Shown here: one piece after another, positions 44,193 through 52,385 of the stretch | Numbering within the stretch: position 1 is the stretch's first letter | Layout of the letters: each line of letters opens with the position of its first letter | Assembly: GCF_965225875.1 (NCBI RefSeq) | Contig: NZ_CBDDBS010000002.1 | Coordinates: forward strand, 2,170,001 to 2,234,000 | Length of the DNA stretch: 64,000 nucleotides | Direction: 5' to 3' | Origin: Haliscomenobacter sp965225875 | Lineage (GTDB): Bacteria > Bacteroidota > Bacteroidia > Chitinophagales > Saprospiraceae | Notes under the pieces: generated by a model | What the model saw: only the letters and a program-made list of their open reading frames with translations | The model's database searches: none | Told to the model about the DNA's origin: nothing | Made by a program: the position numbers and the translations under genes

Positions 44193-45887
44193 CTACACTC
44201 TGCCCACAATTTTATTCAATAACTTTATTGAAATCAAATAAGTAGGTTTCACGCCATCCAGGCCCAGGCTGCCCGAAGCCAGTGTACTGCCCGTCTCCAA
44301 TGGATTGTCCGAAGCGTAATAGGCATACCGCAGCACCACATCGGTTGGAATGTTGTTGCGGATCCGGGCATGCGCCTGAATGGCTTTTTGGTAATGGGCA
44401 CCTTCCATTTCCAGGCCAATGGCCTTCCAGGACGATTCCAGGAAATAATGCAGGATGTCTTTGTTCTGCAGGCTGGTACCCAATACAGTGATCATCGGCC
44501 CGGCAAATACTTGCAAGCCCTGGCCAGCAAAATCTTCGATGGTCAAGTCGTTTTCGATGGGGTAATTGTCCGCAGTTCCTTCAAATACGTGGGCGGTAGG
44601 CACCATCAAATCACCTTTACCACCCTCCAGAATGCCCGCCTTGCCCATGATGCCAATGGACTTTACGGGCAACACGAGTCGGCCCAGTTCATTTTCGTAG
44701 GGTTTGAACAACTCATCAAAGGTTTCAAAAGCTTGCTCCCCAAAGGCGTAATCCATCACAAAAAGGATGGGTTTTTCCTGCTGTACGTAGTCATTGTCCC
44801 AGGTGATTTCCGGAGAAAGGGTACTGGGGTCGATTTTGCAGAGGTCAAAAATTTGCGCAGGAATATTGGTTCCACTGTGGTCGTCCAGTTCGTACATGCC
44901 ATTTTGGAGAGCCAGTTTGCGCACTTTTTTCCGCAAATCGGAATTGCTTTCCACGCTGAGTTCCCGAGCCATGTCTTCAAGCTTGGTAGCATTGCTGATG
45001 CCTTTCAGCGCAGCAGGAGCGTATAGGCAATTCATCAGGCTATGGGTATTGGCGCTGATGATGTGGAGAGGGCGGTTTTCGAGGTCGTTGTCATGAAGGA
45101 AATTCTTGATGTTGGCTGCCCAGATTTCGCCGAGTACGTGGTGGCCAATTTTTTCCCGCAATGCTGCTGAGAAGCTGATCTCGCGATCGAGGTTGTTCCA
45201 GTGTTCTTCGGTGGCCAGACGCCCCAACCAATAAGTGATGTGAAAAAGGCTGTTGGCGTTCGAGTCGGCAGCAAACTTGCGGGCTGCTTCATGGGTTTCC
45301 TGGTAGGTGCGCCCCAGGAGCACACTCAGGTAGGTATAAGCCACTTCCTCATCGAGGGCTTCGCCGTTGATTTCTTTTTCCACCAGCGCTTCGAGCATGG
45401 CCCATTCCCGGCGTTTGCGGTCTTTGTGGTCCTCGCTGTTGCGCCGAATTTTTTCCGCTTCGATGTACATGAAGGTCAGGTGCGTCATGATGTCGTAGAT
45501 GTCGCTGCGTCCACGGGTCATTTCCACAAACATCTGTTCGGCGTCGATGCGGTAACAATTGCGCTTGCGGCGGGGCGGGATCAGGGGCGGGAAGCCGGAA
45601 TCTTCGTAACCTTCGCGGGTGATCAGGCGCACATAACGGCATTCTTCAATGCCCCGGGGCAGGCGTTGGAATACATAAAGCAAGCCATTGAGTTCCACCC
45701 GTTCATTGTCATTGATGGCACCATAAATCTCCGGTTCCAGGGTTTTAAGGGCCTCGATCATGGCGTCGCCTGACAATCCGAGCGGCTTGTAACTACCGCG
45801 AATAAACAAGTGGCGCATGGCTATGTACAAACGTTGAACGGCGGCGCGGGACTCCTGGGCGCGGGTACGGTGGGATAATGGCTCCAT
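44193..45887 (-). CDS. DUF6909-like protein with phosphorylase-like C-terminus
   Basis: 564 aa from ATG 45887; the frame upstream enters palindrome F. The first part is helical (about 1-250; YIAMRHLFIRGSYKPLGLSG, EEHWNNLDREISFSAALREKI). The C-terminal part (about 380-564) has VKSIGIMGKAGILEGGKGDL, MVPTAHVFEGTADNYPIEND and SWKAIGLEMEGAHYQKAI. VPT and LEMEGA resemble the nucleoside-phosphorylase/AMP-nucleosidase signatures, where the motif's Glu binds ribose (my comparison, not proven). No signal peptide. It is a Bacteroidota family of unknown function. Confidence 0.6.
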   Translation of the reverse strand: MEPLSHRTRAQESRAAVQRLYIAMRHLFIRGSYKPLGLSGDAMIEALKTLEPEIYGAINDNERVELNGLLYVFQRLPRGIEECRYVRLITREGYEDSGFPPLIPPRRKRNCYRIDAEQMFVEMTRGRSDIYDIMTHLTFMYIEAEKIRRNSEDHKDRKRREWAMLEALVEKEINGEALDEEVAYTYLSVLLGRTYQETHEAARKFAADSNANSLFHITYWLGRLATEEHWNNLDREISFSAALREKIGHHVLGEIWAANIKNFLHDNDLENRPLHIISANTHSLMNCLYAPAALKGISNATKLEDMARELSVESNSDLRKKVRKLALQNGMYELDDHSGTNIPAQIFDLCKIDPSTLSPEITWDNDYVQQEKPILFVMDYAFGEQAFETFDELFKPYENELGRLVLPVKSIGIMGKAGILEGGKGDLMVPTAHVFEGTADNYPIENDLTIEDFAGQGLQVFAGPMITVLGTSLQNKDILHYFLESSWKAIGLEMEGAHYQKAIQAHARIRNNIPTDVVLRYAYYASDNPLETGSTLASGSLGLDGVKPTYLISIKLLNKIVGRV

Positions 45888-45928
45888 TGGTGCTTTGTGG
45901 TTTGGCTTTTGCAAAGATATTAAATAAA

Positions 45929-46006
45929 AGTTGAGGAGTTGAGGGGTTGAGAAGTTAAGTATCGCTCGCGGCAGCCTCAACTTCTCAACCTCTCAACTTC
46001 TCAACC
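45929..46006. repeat. Family-1 palindrome, copy F (truncated core)
   Basis: Left arm AGTTGAGGAGTTGAGGGGTT then GAGAAGTTAAGT; right arm CAGCCTCAACTTCTCAACCT then CTCAACTTCTCAACC. Only the right half of the core remains (TCGCTCGCGGCAGCC, 45962-45976), so the loop and left core appear deleted. It lies between divergent genes. Confidence 0.75.
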
Positions 46007-46073
46007 AATTCAGCTTTCATCCAGAATTTTCCTACGTCAGTAGATTGGAATGTGCAATGGACTTGGGAAGCGT

Positions 46074-46081
46074 TATTTTTG
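46074..46081 (+). promoter_or_regulatory. -7 element of the small membrane/coiled-coil gene
   Basis: TATTTTTG matches TAnnTTTG, 17 bases before the ATG at 46099. Confidence 0.5.
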
Positions 46082-46098
46082 TGGAAAATTGAATCATC

Positions 46099-46431
46099 AT
46101 GGCTGGAAAAGTGAAAACAACTGGATTTGCAAGGTTTTTTCTGATAATGATCATTGTGGCCCCTTTGGCCTATATCGGAGCCTCTTATTACAATGGCGAG
46201 GATGGCATCGAAAAAATCAAAAGTTTGTTCAAGCGGGGTGAAACCACTGAAAGCGCCGAAGGAACCAATGACGATACGCGCGGCGGTGGCGGCTTATTCG
46301 GAGGAAGTAGCAACCTGAGCAGACAAATTGAAGAGCTCAGAGCGGAAAATGAGGAACTGAGAGAGCGGCTGAGCGAGCAAGAGCAGGAAATTCAGGAGCT
46401 GAAGCGGGAGGTAAGACTTTTGCGGAAGTAA
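46099..46431 (+). CDS. Small single-span membrane protein with C-terminal coiled coil
   Basis: 110 aa. One membrane helix (about 12-30, ARFFLIMIIVAPLAYIGAS), a linker with acidic and Gly-rich parts (about 33-72, including TRGGGGLFGGSS), and a heptad coiled coil at the end (about 74-108, IEELRAENEELRERLSEQEQ...). The coiled coil and anchor suggest an oligomeric membrane scaffold. No family is recognised. Its stop is 3 bp from the convergent Uma2 stop. Confidence 0.75.
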   Translation: MAGKVKTTGFARFFLIMIIVAPLAYIGASYYNGEDGIEKIKSLFKRGETTESAEGTNDDTRGGGGLFGGSSNLSRQIEELRAENEELRERLSEQEQEIQELKREVRLLRK

Positions 46432-46434
46432 GGC

Positions 46435-47064
46435 TCAAAACACATTCAAATAGATGTCTTGTAGCCGCAAGGTATGCCCTTGAATGTCAAAGGCAGCTTC
46501 TAAATTTGTGTACTCTACATCCATCCAACTATGGGCACCTTGGCGCTCGTACACCGTTACAGACGGGCGTTCAAGGTCGATGTAGAGGATGTACTGTAAA
46601 CCTGGAATTTTTTTGTAGCAAGGGAGTTTTTCGCCCAAGTCGTACTTGCGAGTAGATTTAGAAAGCACCTCAAACACCAGGAAAGGTGTAGTCTCTGCCG
46701 TCATGCCTGGACGGTATTCGAAATACACTGGAGGCTGCGTAACCACCGATCCATCAGGGCTGAATACCACCTGGTCACACTCCTGAATGTAGATGGGTCG
46801 GTTTGAATTGTGTACTTTGTACTGCAAATCAGTCCGAGGGAAAATGCCTTTCAACAAGTGGGAAAATTCAGTGACCATTTCACTGTGGGCCTCATTTTCA
46901 TAGCTCATCGCAATCGCTTCGTGTTCGTAATAATCAATCCGATACTCGGCCTTTTCCAATAAATCCCAATATTCCGCAAATGAAATGGGGAAGCGCAGCA
47001 GTTCCCCTCCGCTGATGGCAGCTAGTTCTAGTTGGGTGACTGGAAAGGTAGTGGCGGTACTCAT
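46435..47064 (-). CDS. Uma2-family putative endonuclease
   Basis: 209 aa from ATG 47064; upstream extension to 47160 is poorly supported. It has the PD-(D/E)xK-like restriction-endonuclease fold of the Uma2/DUF820 family: acidic SEMVTEFSHLLKGIF, the QECDQVVF (about 106-113) with the catalytic Asp, and PFLVFEVLSKSTRKYDLGEK. Such genes are often present in many copies in cyanobacteria and some Bacteroidota; the target is unknown. Convergent with the coiled-coil gene. Confidence 0.88.
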   Translation of the reverse strand: MSTATTFPVTQLELAAISGGELLRFPISFAEYWDLLEKAEYRIDYYEHEAIAMSYENEAHSEMVTEFSHLLKGIFPRTDLQYKVHNSNRPIYIQECDQVVFSPDGSVVTQPPVYFEYRPGMTAETTPFLVFEVLSKSTRKYDLGEKLPCYKKIPGLQYILYIDLERPSVTVYERQGAHSWMDVEYTNLEAAFDIQGHTLRLQDIYLNVF

Positions 47065-47219
47065 GTAATTGATTTCGTGGGGTAAATTAGGGAAAATTAA
47101 AAAAAGATGCAACTGAACAAAGTTAAGGCTTTTTCTCCCCCAAAATTCCCCACCCTCCATTTCCCAAAAATCTCCTAAATTTACCCCAACACCTGTTTCC
47201 TGTACTCAACCTTGCGCAC

Positions 47220-48335
47220 ATGACCGCCCAAACCTGGAGTCGTTACATCATCATCGCTCTGACCACGATAGTCGTTGGGGTGATTGTTTATTATTTCAGC
47301 ACCATCATTTCTTACGTTGTCTCGGCCTGGGTGCTTTCATTGGTGGGGCAACCGATTTACAAGTGGTTCATTACCCGCAGGATTGGCCGATTAAGACCCG
47401 GGCCAAGTGCAGCGTCGGTACTGACCCTGCTCACCTTCTTTCTGTTCTTTGGGGCTTTAGTAGCCATTTTTATCCCCTCCATTCTCAAACAAGCCAGCAA
47501 TCTGGCCAGCGTAGATTACAAGTCGATTGCCACCGCACTGGAGGAACCCTATCACAATGTGGGGCTTTGGCTGGGAGAGTACGGCATTCAATTGCCCGAA
47601 AACACCCTGGAAGAACTCGTAAAAAAAGGTTTGGCCGGCTGGTTTGACCCTAGCAAACTAGGTACCATCGTCGCATCGGTGATTGGAGCAATCGGCAGCA
47701 TCATTGTCAATGTGGCCTCGGTGGTGTTCATCACCTTTTTCTTTTTACAAGAGCGAAAATTGTTCATCAATTTCATCCTGGCCCTGGTGCCTGAAAAACA
47801 TGAAGCGCCCGCCCGCGAAACCATCAAGGATACCATTGCCCTGCTCACCCGCTATTTTAGTGGTTTGATCATCCAGCTGCTTATTTTTTGGTTTTTGCTG
47901 TGGCTGGGATTGTTTATGTTCGGCATTAAAAACGCCCTGCTCATTGCCTTGTTTGGGGCTTTGATGAACGTCATCCCTTACATTGGCCCCATCATTGGTG
48001 CGGCGTTTGGGATTTTCATCACGATCTCTTCCAATTTGGGGGTAGATTTTTACCATGTACTTGGACCAATGCTCATCAAAGTATTCGTAGTCTTCCAGGT
48101 CGTACAAATTCTCGACAGTAATTTTATTCAACCCTATATCTTCTCCAAAAGTGTGCTGGCACACCCTCTGGAAATTTTCATCATGATCTTGATTGGCGCC
48201 CAGGTGGGTGGCATTTGGGGCATCGTTCTGGCCATTCCCGCCTACACCATCATTCGGGTGATCGCGAAGGAGTTTTTAAACCAGTTCAAGATTGTGCGAC
48301 AATTGACGGGAAGGATGGAGGAGGAAGGATTTTAA
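47220..48335 (+). CDS. AI-2E/PerM-family membrane transporter
   Basis: 371 aa, inner membrane, about eight helices. N-terminal pair (about 8-60), a periplasmic loop (about 105-155), and the C-terminal half with the family signature FGALMNVIPYIGPIIGAAFG near residues 240-260 and a following QILDSNFIQPYIFSKSVLAHP. Family members export the AI-2 signal or exchange Na+/H+; sequence does not say which. The next gene is separated only by palindrome G. Confidence 0.93.
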   Translation: MTAQTWSRYIIIALTTIVVGVIVYYFSTIISYVVSAWVLSLVGQPIYKWFITRRIGRLRPGPSAASVLTLLTFFLFFGALVAIFIPSILKQASNLASVDYKSIATALEEPYHNVGLWLGEYGIQLPENTLEELVKKGLAGWFDPSKLGTIVASVIGAIGSIIVNVASVVFITFFFLQERKLFINFILALVPEKHEAPARETIKDTIALLTRYFSGLIIQLLIFWFLLWLGLFMFGIKNALLIALFGALMNVIPYIGPIIGAAFGIFITISSNLGVDFYHVLGPMLIKVFVVFQVVQILDSNFIQPYIFSKSVLAHPLEIFIMILIGAQVGGIWGIVLAIPAYTIIRVIAKEFLNQFKIVRQLTGRMEEEGF

Positions 48336-48339
48336 ATTA

Positions 48340-48465
48340 GTTGAGAAAGTTGAGATGGTTGAGAAGGTTGAGGCTACCGCAAGCAATTTTGACAAAGTCC
48401 TTGTCTAAGTCGCTTGCGGTAGCCTCAACCTTCTCAACCACCTCAACCTTCCTTAACCCTTCAAC
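48340..48465. repeat. Family-1 palindrome, copy G
   Basis: The left arm has GTTGAGA-type units, then GGCTACCGCAAGC (48372-48384). The loop contains GACAAAGTCCTTGTC. The right arm returns as GCTTGCGGTAGCC (48412-48424) then CTCAACCTTCTCAACCACCT. It shows compensating changes: the core reads GCAAGC/GCTTGC rather than GCAGCG/CGCTGC. It fills the 48336-48473 gap between two co-directional genes. Confidence 0.88.
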
Positions 48466-48473
48466 TACCAAAA

Positions 48474-49241
48474 ATGCTTTTTTCCCTACACAACAAAAAG
48501 GCTGCCATCACCGGAGCTGGCAGCGGGATCGGGCTAGCGATTGCCCAGGTGTTTGCCCAACAGGGCGCAGAAGTGTACATCTTGGACTTGAATGAAGCAA
48601 GCGCACAAGCAGCAGTACAAAGCATTCTTGATCAAGGTGGAAAGGCCAGCGCTTATGCCTGCGACGTCAGCAATCAGCCGCAAGTCAAAGCCGTTTTTCA
48701 AGAAATTGGAACCCTCGATATTCTGGTCAACAACGCTGGAATTGCCCACATTGGCAACGCTGAAAACACCAGTGAAGCCGATTTTGACCGCGTGATGAAC
48801 ATCAACGTAAAAGGGGTGTACAATTGCCTGCATGCGGCCATTCCCCTGATGAAAGCCAAAGGCGGCGGGGTGATTCTCAACATGGCGTCCATTGCTGCCA
48901 CCATCGGCATCCCCGACCGATTGGCCTACTCCACGGCCAAAGGTGCCGTACTCAGCATGACCCTGGCTACTGCCAGAGATTACCTCAAGCAAAACATTCG
49001 CTGCAACTGCATCTCTCCAGCCCGGGTGCATACGCCCTTTGTGGATGGTTTTTTGAGCAAAAATTACCCCGGTCAGGAAGCTGAAATGTTCGATAAATTG
49101 GCCAAAACCCAACCCATCGGGCGCATGGCGAAGCCAAGCGAAGTGGCCTATCTGGCGCTATACCTATGTTCGGAAGAGGCTGGTTTCATCACCGGTTGTG
49201 ATTACCCTCTCGATGGTGGTTTCACCCGCCTGAACAACTAA
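48474..49241 (+). CDS. SDR oxidoreductase, probable 2-keto-3-deoxy-L-fuconate dehydrogenase
   Basis: 255 aa classical SDR: GAGSGIGLA near residue 14, NNAGIAH, catalytic Ser in NMASIAATIG and YSTAKGA, and the end GCDYPLDGGFTRL. In the non-phosphorylating L-fucose pathway, an SDR of this kind oxidises 2-keto-3-deoxy-L-fuconate to the 2,4-diketo form (established pathway). The neighbouring FAH-family hydrolase gene (49427) is the enzyme of the next step, which makes this call likely. Alone, the sequence only says SDR. It starts 9 bp after palindrome G. Confidence 0.75.
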   Translation: MLFSLHNKKAAITGAGSGIGLAIAQVFAQQGAEVYILDLNEASAQAAVQSILDQGGKASAYACDVSNQPQVKAVFQEIGTLDILVNNAGIAHIGNAENTSEADFDRVMNINVKGVYNCLHAAIPLMKAKGGGVILNMASIAATIGIPDRLAYSTAKGAVLSMTLATARDYLKQNIRCNCISPARVHTPFVDGFLSKNYPGQEAEMFDKLAKTQPIGRMAKPSEVAYLALYLCSEEAGFITGCDYPLDGGFTRLNN

Positions 49242-49276
49242 GGGTCGCCCCCAGTTTTTACCGTCAAACCAAAGCA

Positions 49277-49413
49277 GCCACCCCACGAATTCATTCGTGG
49301 GAGGCTATGATAAACTTTACAACCCATGGCTTTAGCCGTGGTAAGCCACCCCACGAATTCATTCGTGGGAGGCTATGATAAACTGCACCAACCCATGGCT
49401 TTAGCCGTGGGAT
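49277..49413. repeat. Tandem 68-bp repeat, each unit with two hairpins
   Basis: Two copies with a 68-bp period (starts 49277 and 49345). Each unit has the hairpin CCCACGAATTCATTCGTGGG, a spacer GGCTATGATAAACT, and a second hairpin CCCATGGCTTTAGCCGTGG. They lie between the SDR and FAH genes, which are co-directional. Confidence 0.9.
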
Positions 49414-49426
49414 AGAACAAAAAAAC

Positions 49427-50284
49427 ATGAAGTTAATCCGCTTCGGCGCCCCTGAATCCGAAAAACCGGGTGTCCAACTCCCTGATGGTCGTCGCATCGA
49501 CGTATCCGCGTTCACCGCAGACTTTGACGAGCGCTTTTTTGCCAGCGGCAAAATCGCTGAACTAGCTGCCTGGGTAGCTGCAAATGCAGCCAATTGTCCC
49601 AGTGTTCCAGACAGCGAACGCCTCGGGCCCTGTGTAGGCCGCCCCTCCAAACTCATTTGCATTGGCTTGAACTACGCCAAACACGCCGCTGAATCCGGCA
49701 TGGCTGTGCCCACTGAACCAGTGGTGTTTTTCAAAGCTAGCTCTGCCATTTGTGGGCCGTATGACAATGTGATCATCCCCAAAAACTCCCAAAAAACCGA
49801 TTGGGAAGTAGAATTGGCGGTGGTAATAGGCAAAAAAGCCAGCTATGTAGAAGAGGCCGATGCGATGGATCATGTAGCAGGGTATGTGTTGCACAATGAC
49901 TACTCAGAGCGGGAATTCCAATTGGAGCGCTCAGGCCAATGGGTCAAGGGAAAAAGCGCGGATACTTTTGCACCATTGGGGCCGTATCTGGTCACTCCAG
50001 ATGAATTGGGCGATCCCCATAACTTGCGGCTCTGGCTATCGGTGAATGGGGAGATGTTACAAGATTCGAATACCGACGATCTGGTTTTCAAAATACCCTT
50101 TTTGATTCACTACCTGAGTCAGTTCATGACCTTGTTGCCTGGCGATGTGATTTCTACCGGGACGCCATTTGGGGTAGGTTTAGGCTTTAAGCCACCGCGG
50201 TACCTCAAAGCGGGCGATGTAGTCGAGCTGGGCATTGACGGCTTGGGTGTACAGAAGCAGGTAGCCGCAGACTGGAAGAGATAG
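49427..50284 (+). CDS. FAH-family hydrolase, probable 2,4-diketo-3-deoxy-L-fuconate hydrolase
   Basis: 285 aa. Would split 2,4-diketo-3-deoxy-L-fuconate into pyruvate and L-lactate. The FAH fold is clear: LICIGLNYAKHAAESG, metal ligands in KTDWEVELAVVIG (Glu) and AGYVLHNDYSEREFQLERSG (Asp), and STGTPFGVGLGF with the closing PPRYLKAGDVVELGIDGLG. It follows the SDR gene at 48474 after the tandem hairpin repeat. Other FAH-family hydrolases act on fumarylpyruvate or similar diketo acids, so the assignment depends on the pair. A hairpin (50320-50348) lies downstream. Confidence 0.82.
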   Translation: MKLIRFGAPESEKPGVQLPDGRRIDVSAFTADFDERFFASGKIAELAAWVAANAANCPSVPDSERLGPCVGRPSKLICIGLNYAKHAAESGMAVPTEPVVFFKASSAICGPYDNVIIPKNSQKTDWEVELAVVIGKKASYVEEADAMDHVAGYVLHNDYSEREFQLERSGQWVKGKSADTFAPLGPYLVTPDELGDPHNLRLWLSVNGEMLQDSNTDDLVFKIPFLIHYLSQFMTLLPGDVISTGTPFGVGLGFKPPRYLKAGDVVELGIDGLGVQKQVAADWKR

Positions 50285-50319
50285 CTGAAGTAAATATACC
50301 TTGTGGCCTTTGCCTGGAG

Positions 50320-50348
50320 CTCCCCGAAAGTTTTGAACTTTCGGGGAG
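50320..50348 (+). terminator. Hairpin after the FAH gene
   Basis: Arms 50320-50332 (CTCCCCGAAAGTT) and 50336-50348 are a perfect 13-bp stem with a 3-nt loop (50333-50335). It lies 36 bp after the stop. It is not followed by a T-run, so termination is uncertain. Confidence 0.5.
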
Positions 50349-50449
50349 TAAATACAGCGTTGGGAGTAACACCCAAGGAGCTGGTTTGTTTGGACATCGG
50401 AACTCTTTGCACATTGCTGTGGTTAAGGCTACAAACCTTAAGCTAGTCT

Positions 50450-50983
50450 ATGCGAAAAATCGTTTATTACGTTGCAAGCTCCCTTGATGGCTACATTTGC
50501 GGGCCCAATGAATCCATTGATGGTTTTGTGGCGGATGGATCAGGAGTTGAGCAATACCTGCAGGATCTTCAGGCTTTTGAAGTGGCCATCATGGGGCGAA
50601 ACACCTATGAGTTCGGCTACAAATTCGGTATGCAGCCGGGTCAGGCGCCTTACCCTCACATGCAGCACTATATTTTTTCCAATAGCCTCGTACTGCATGA
50701 CCCCGCACCCAATGTACACATCCAGCCTTTAGAGGTAGCTTTTATCCAAAAGCTCAAACAAGGCCCCGGTGGTGATATTTACCTTTGTGGAGGCGGTTTA
50801 TTTGCTGGTTGGATGTTGGATCAGGAGCTGATCGATATTTTAAAGATCAAATTGAATCCATTGATTTTGGGCCAAGGGGTGCGGCTTTTTGGCAATTCAA
50901 GCAAAGCTGTACAACCCAAACTCATCGAGCAAAATTCTTACGATCAGGGTTTGCAAATCCTTACTTATCAGTTGAAATACTAG
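50450..50983 (+). CDS. Dihydrofolate-reductase-like (RibD C-terminal) protein
   Basis: 177 aa. Short RibD-C/DHFR-like fold: YYVASSLDGYICGP at the N-terminus, FEVAIMGRNTYEFGYK in the middle and IYLCGGGLFAGWMLDQELID and GVRLFGNSSK toward the end. Such proteins are NADPH reductases of unknown substrate; a role in antibiotic or folate metabolism is not indicated. It stands 8 bp from the stop of a convergent gene. Confidence 0.85.
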   Translation: MRKIVYYVASSLDGYICGPNESIDGFVADGSGVEQYLQDLQAFEVAIMGRNTYEFGYKFGMQPGQAPYPHMQHYIFSNSLVLHDPAPNVHIQPLEVAFIQKLKQGPGGDIYLCGGGLFAGWMLDQELIDILKIKLNPLILGQGVRLFGNSSKAVQPKLIEQNSYDQGLQILTYQLKY

Positions 50984-50990
50984 CTGTGAT

Positions 50991-51521
50991 TCACTGCTTC
51001 TTCTGCAATTTCATCTCCAACATCGACGTCCAGTTCTTGCCCCCATCAGTGGAGTATTCCCCGGTCTCCAGCCAATTCCCATTCTTCATGCTAACCGTAA
51101 AACGGCTAGTAACTGGCCCATTTTGCATCGACCAGACAAAACTACCATCTTCCTTTAGCTCTGTTTCAGCATCTACCACATACCCATCTTTAAAACTCCG
51201 CATTAGGTATTTTTGCGTAATTGGATTGTAACTCAAAGTAGCCACAGCATGGTGGCGAACAATTCCTTGGTGTTTCCCTATTCCTTCAATCAAGAATAAG
51301 GAGCCATCTAACATGGAGGTGATTTTTTCATACTGGTCAACTTCGAAACGATTAGGCCCAAATTGTTGAACGCCTATACCCGTCCATTCGCCTTCCTTGA
51401 GTGGCAAAAGAGCGAGTTTTGCAGCAACCTCTTGGGTTTTGCTAGGCGGCATTTGGGTATAACCTGTGTGCATGAACCCTATACAGGCCAACAAAATCAG
51501 AAATACTTTACGCATAGTCAT
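50991..51521 (-). CDS. Exported DUF1579-like protein
   Basis: 176 aa; signal peptide about 1-22 (MTMRKVFLILLACIGFMHTG, or from Met3 at 51515). The mature part is beta-rich: EGEWTGIGVQQFGPNRFEVD and SLFLIEGIGKHQG, typical of a lipocalin-like or DUF1579 fold. The function is unknown. The AraC-type gene 51606 on the same strand starts 84 bp upstream, so they may be co-transcribed. Confidence 0.75.
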   Translation of the reverse strand: MTMRKVFLILLACIGFMHTGYTQMPPSKTQEVAAKLALLPLKEGEWTGIGVQQFGPNRFEVDQYEKITSMLDGSLFLIEGIGKHQGIVRHHAVATLSYNPITQKYLMRSFKDGYVVDAETELKEDGSFVWSMQNGPVTSRFTVSMKNGNWLETGEYSTDGGKNWTSMLEMKLQKKQ

Positions 51522-51605
51522 TTGGATTTAAACAAGTTTGAATTTTCTTGCAATTTTAGCAGTAATTCAAAGGTTAGGCTTGTAAAAATCCGTCATTTTC
51601 AGCGT

Positions 51606-52385
51606 TCACCAATGAACGTTGTGGTGCTGAATGCTGCGCAGATATCTTTTGACCTGTTCTGGTTTTTGGCGGGCAAAAATTTGGAATTCGTGTAAAAAAT
51701 GGGATTGATCATAAAACCCTTTGTCAAAGCTGATGTCCAAAACACCCTGCTCTTGTAAAACCAGTTGGACCAAAGCAGCCCGCAGGCGAAATACCCGCGC
51801 CAGTTCTTTCATGCTGAGTCCTACCGCTTTCCGAAAACGCTTTTGCAATTGCCGTTCACTGACAAAGGCCTGCTGCACCAAATCCGCCACCTTGCACTGA
51901 CCTTCCGTTTTGATGATTTCACGGACCACTTTTGATACTTCCTGGTCAGGTTCTTTGCGTTTGACTTTTAATAAAGTGCGTTCAAAAAGGGTAGCGTCTT
52001 CAAAATCCGGAGCCAGGTTTTCAAGACAAGGTCCAAACCATTCATCTTGAGGCAGAAGTTCGCCTTGCTTAGGCAGCATTTCAATATTTTGATCAAAAAA
52101 ACAGGGAAAAGCACCTGGAAAAAATCGGATGCCCCAGAACACGGAGTCAGGCATAAAAGTGGTTTCCAGCATGCTCAGCTGTGGGCCTAACAAACCAATG
52201 AACTGAAACCGATGGCTGGCATTTTTACACATAAACAAGGACACACAGCCATCTGGTGGAGCAATGTGTTCCAAAGGGCCATCCCAATTGGCGGGCACCA
52301 CAAATTTCCAGTGCCCCGCCAAATATTGAGCCATTGCTGGTGAAGGCAAAAACTCCTGATACTGCAGTTGATTAGAAGTCTTCAT
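51606..52385 (-). CDS. AraC-family regulator coupled to the large repeat protein
   Basis: 259 aa. N-terminal domain about 1-150, with no clear sensor family (SLFMCKNASHRFQFIGLLGP). C-terminal helix-turn-helix pair: CKVADLVQQAFVSERQLQKRF followed by LSMKELARVFRLRAALVQLV and GVLDISFDKGFYDQSHFLHEF. The C-terminus RYLRSIQHHNVHW follows the second motif. The ATG at 52385 overlaps the stop of the preceding gene by 14 bp (52372-52385), a strong sign of translational coupling. It may therefore regulate the repeat-protein gene or act with it. Confidence 0.88.
   Translation of the reverse strand: MKTSNQLQYQEFLPSPAMAQYLAGHWKFVVPANWDGPLEHIAPPDGCVSLFMCKNASHRFQFIGLLGPQLSMLETTFMPDSVFWGIRFFPGAFPCFFDQNIEMLPKQGELLPQDEWFGPCLENLAPDFEDATLFERTLLKVKRKEPDQEVSKVVREIIKTEGQCKVADLVQQAFVSERQLQKRFRKAVGLSMKELARVFRLRAALVQLVLQEQGVLDISFDKGFYDQSHFLHEFQIFARQKPEQVKRYLRSIQHHNVHW

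Noticed and set aside
49277..49413. CRISPR array in the tandem repeat
   Set aside because: Only two units, repeated with the full 68-bp sequence including the spacer, so there is no variable spacer. It is a hairpin repeat.
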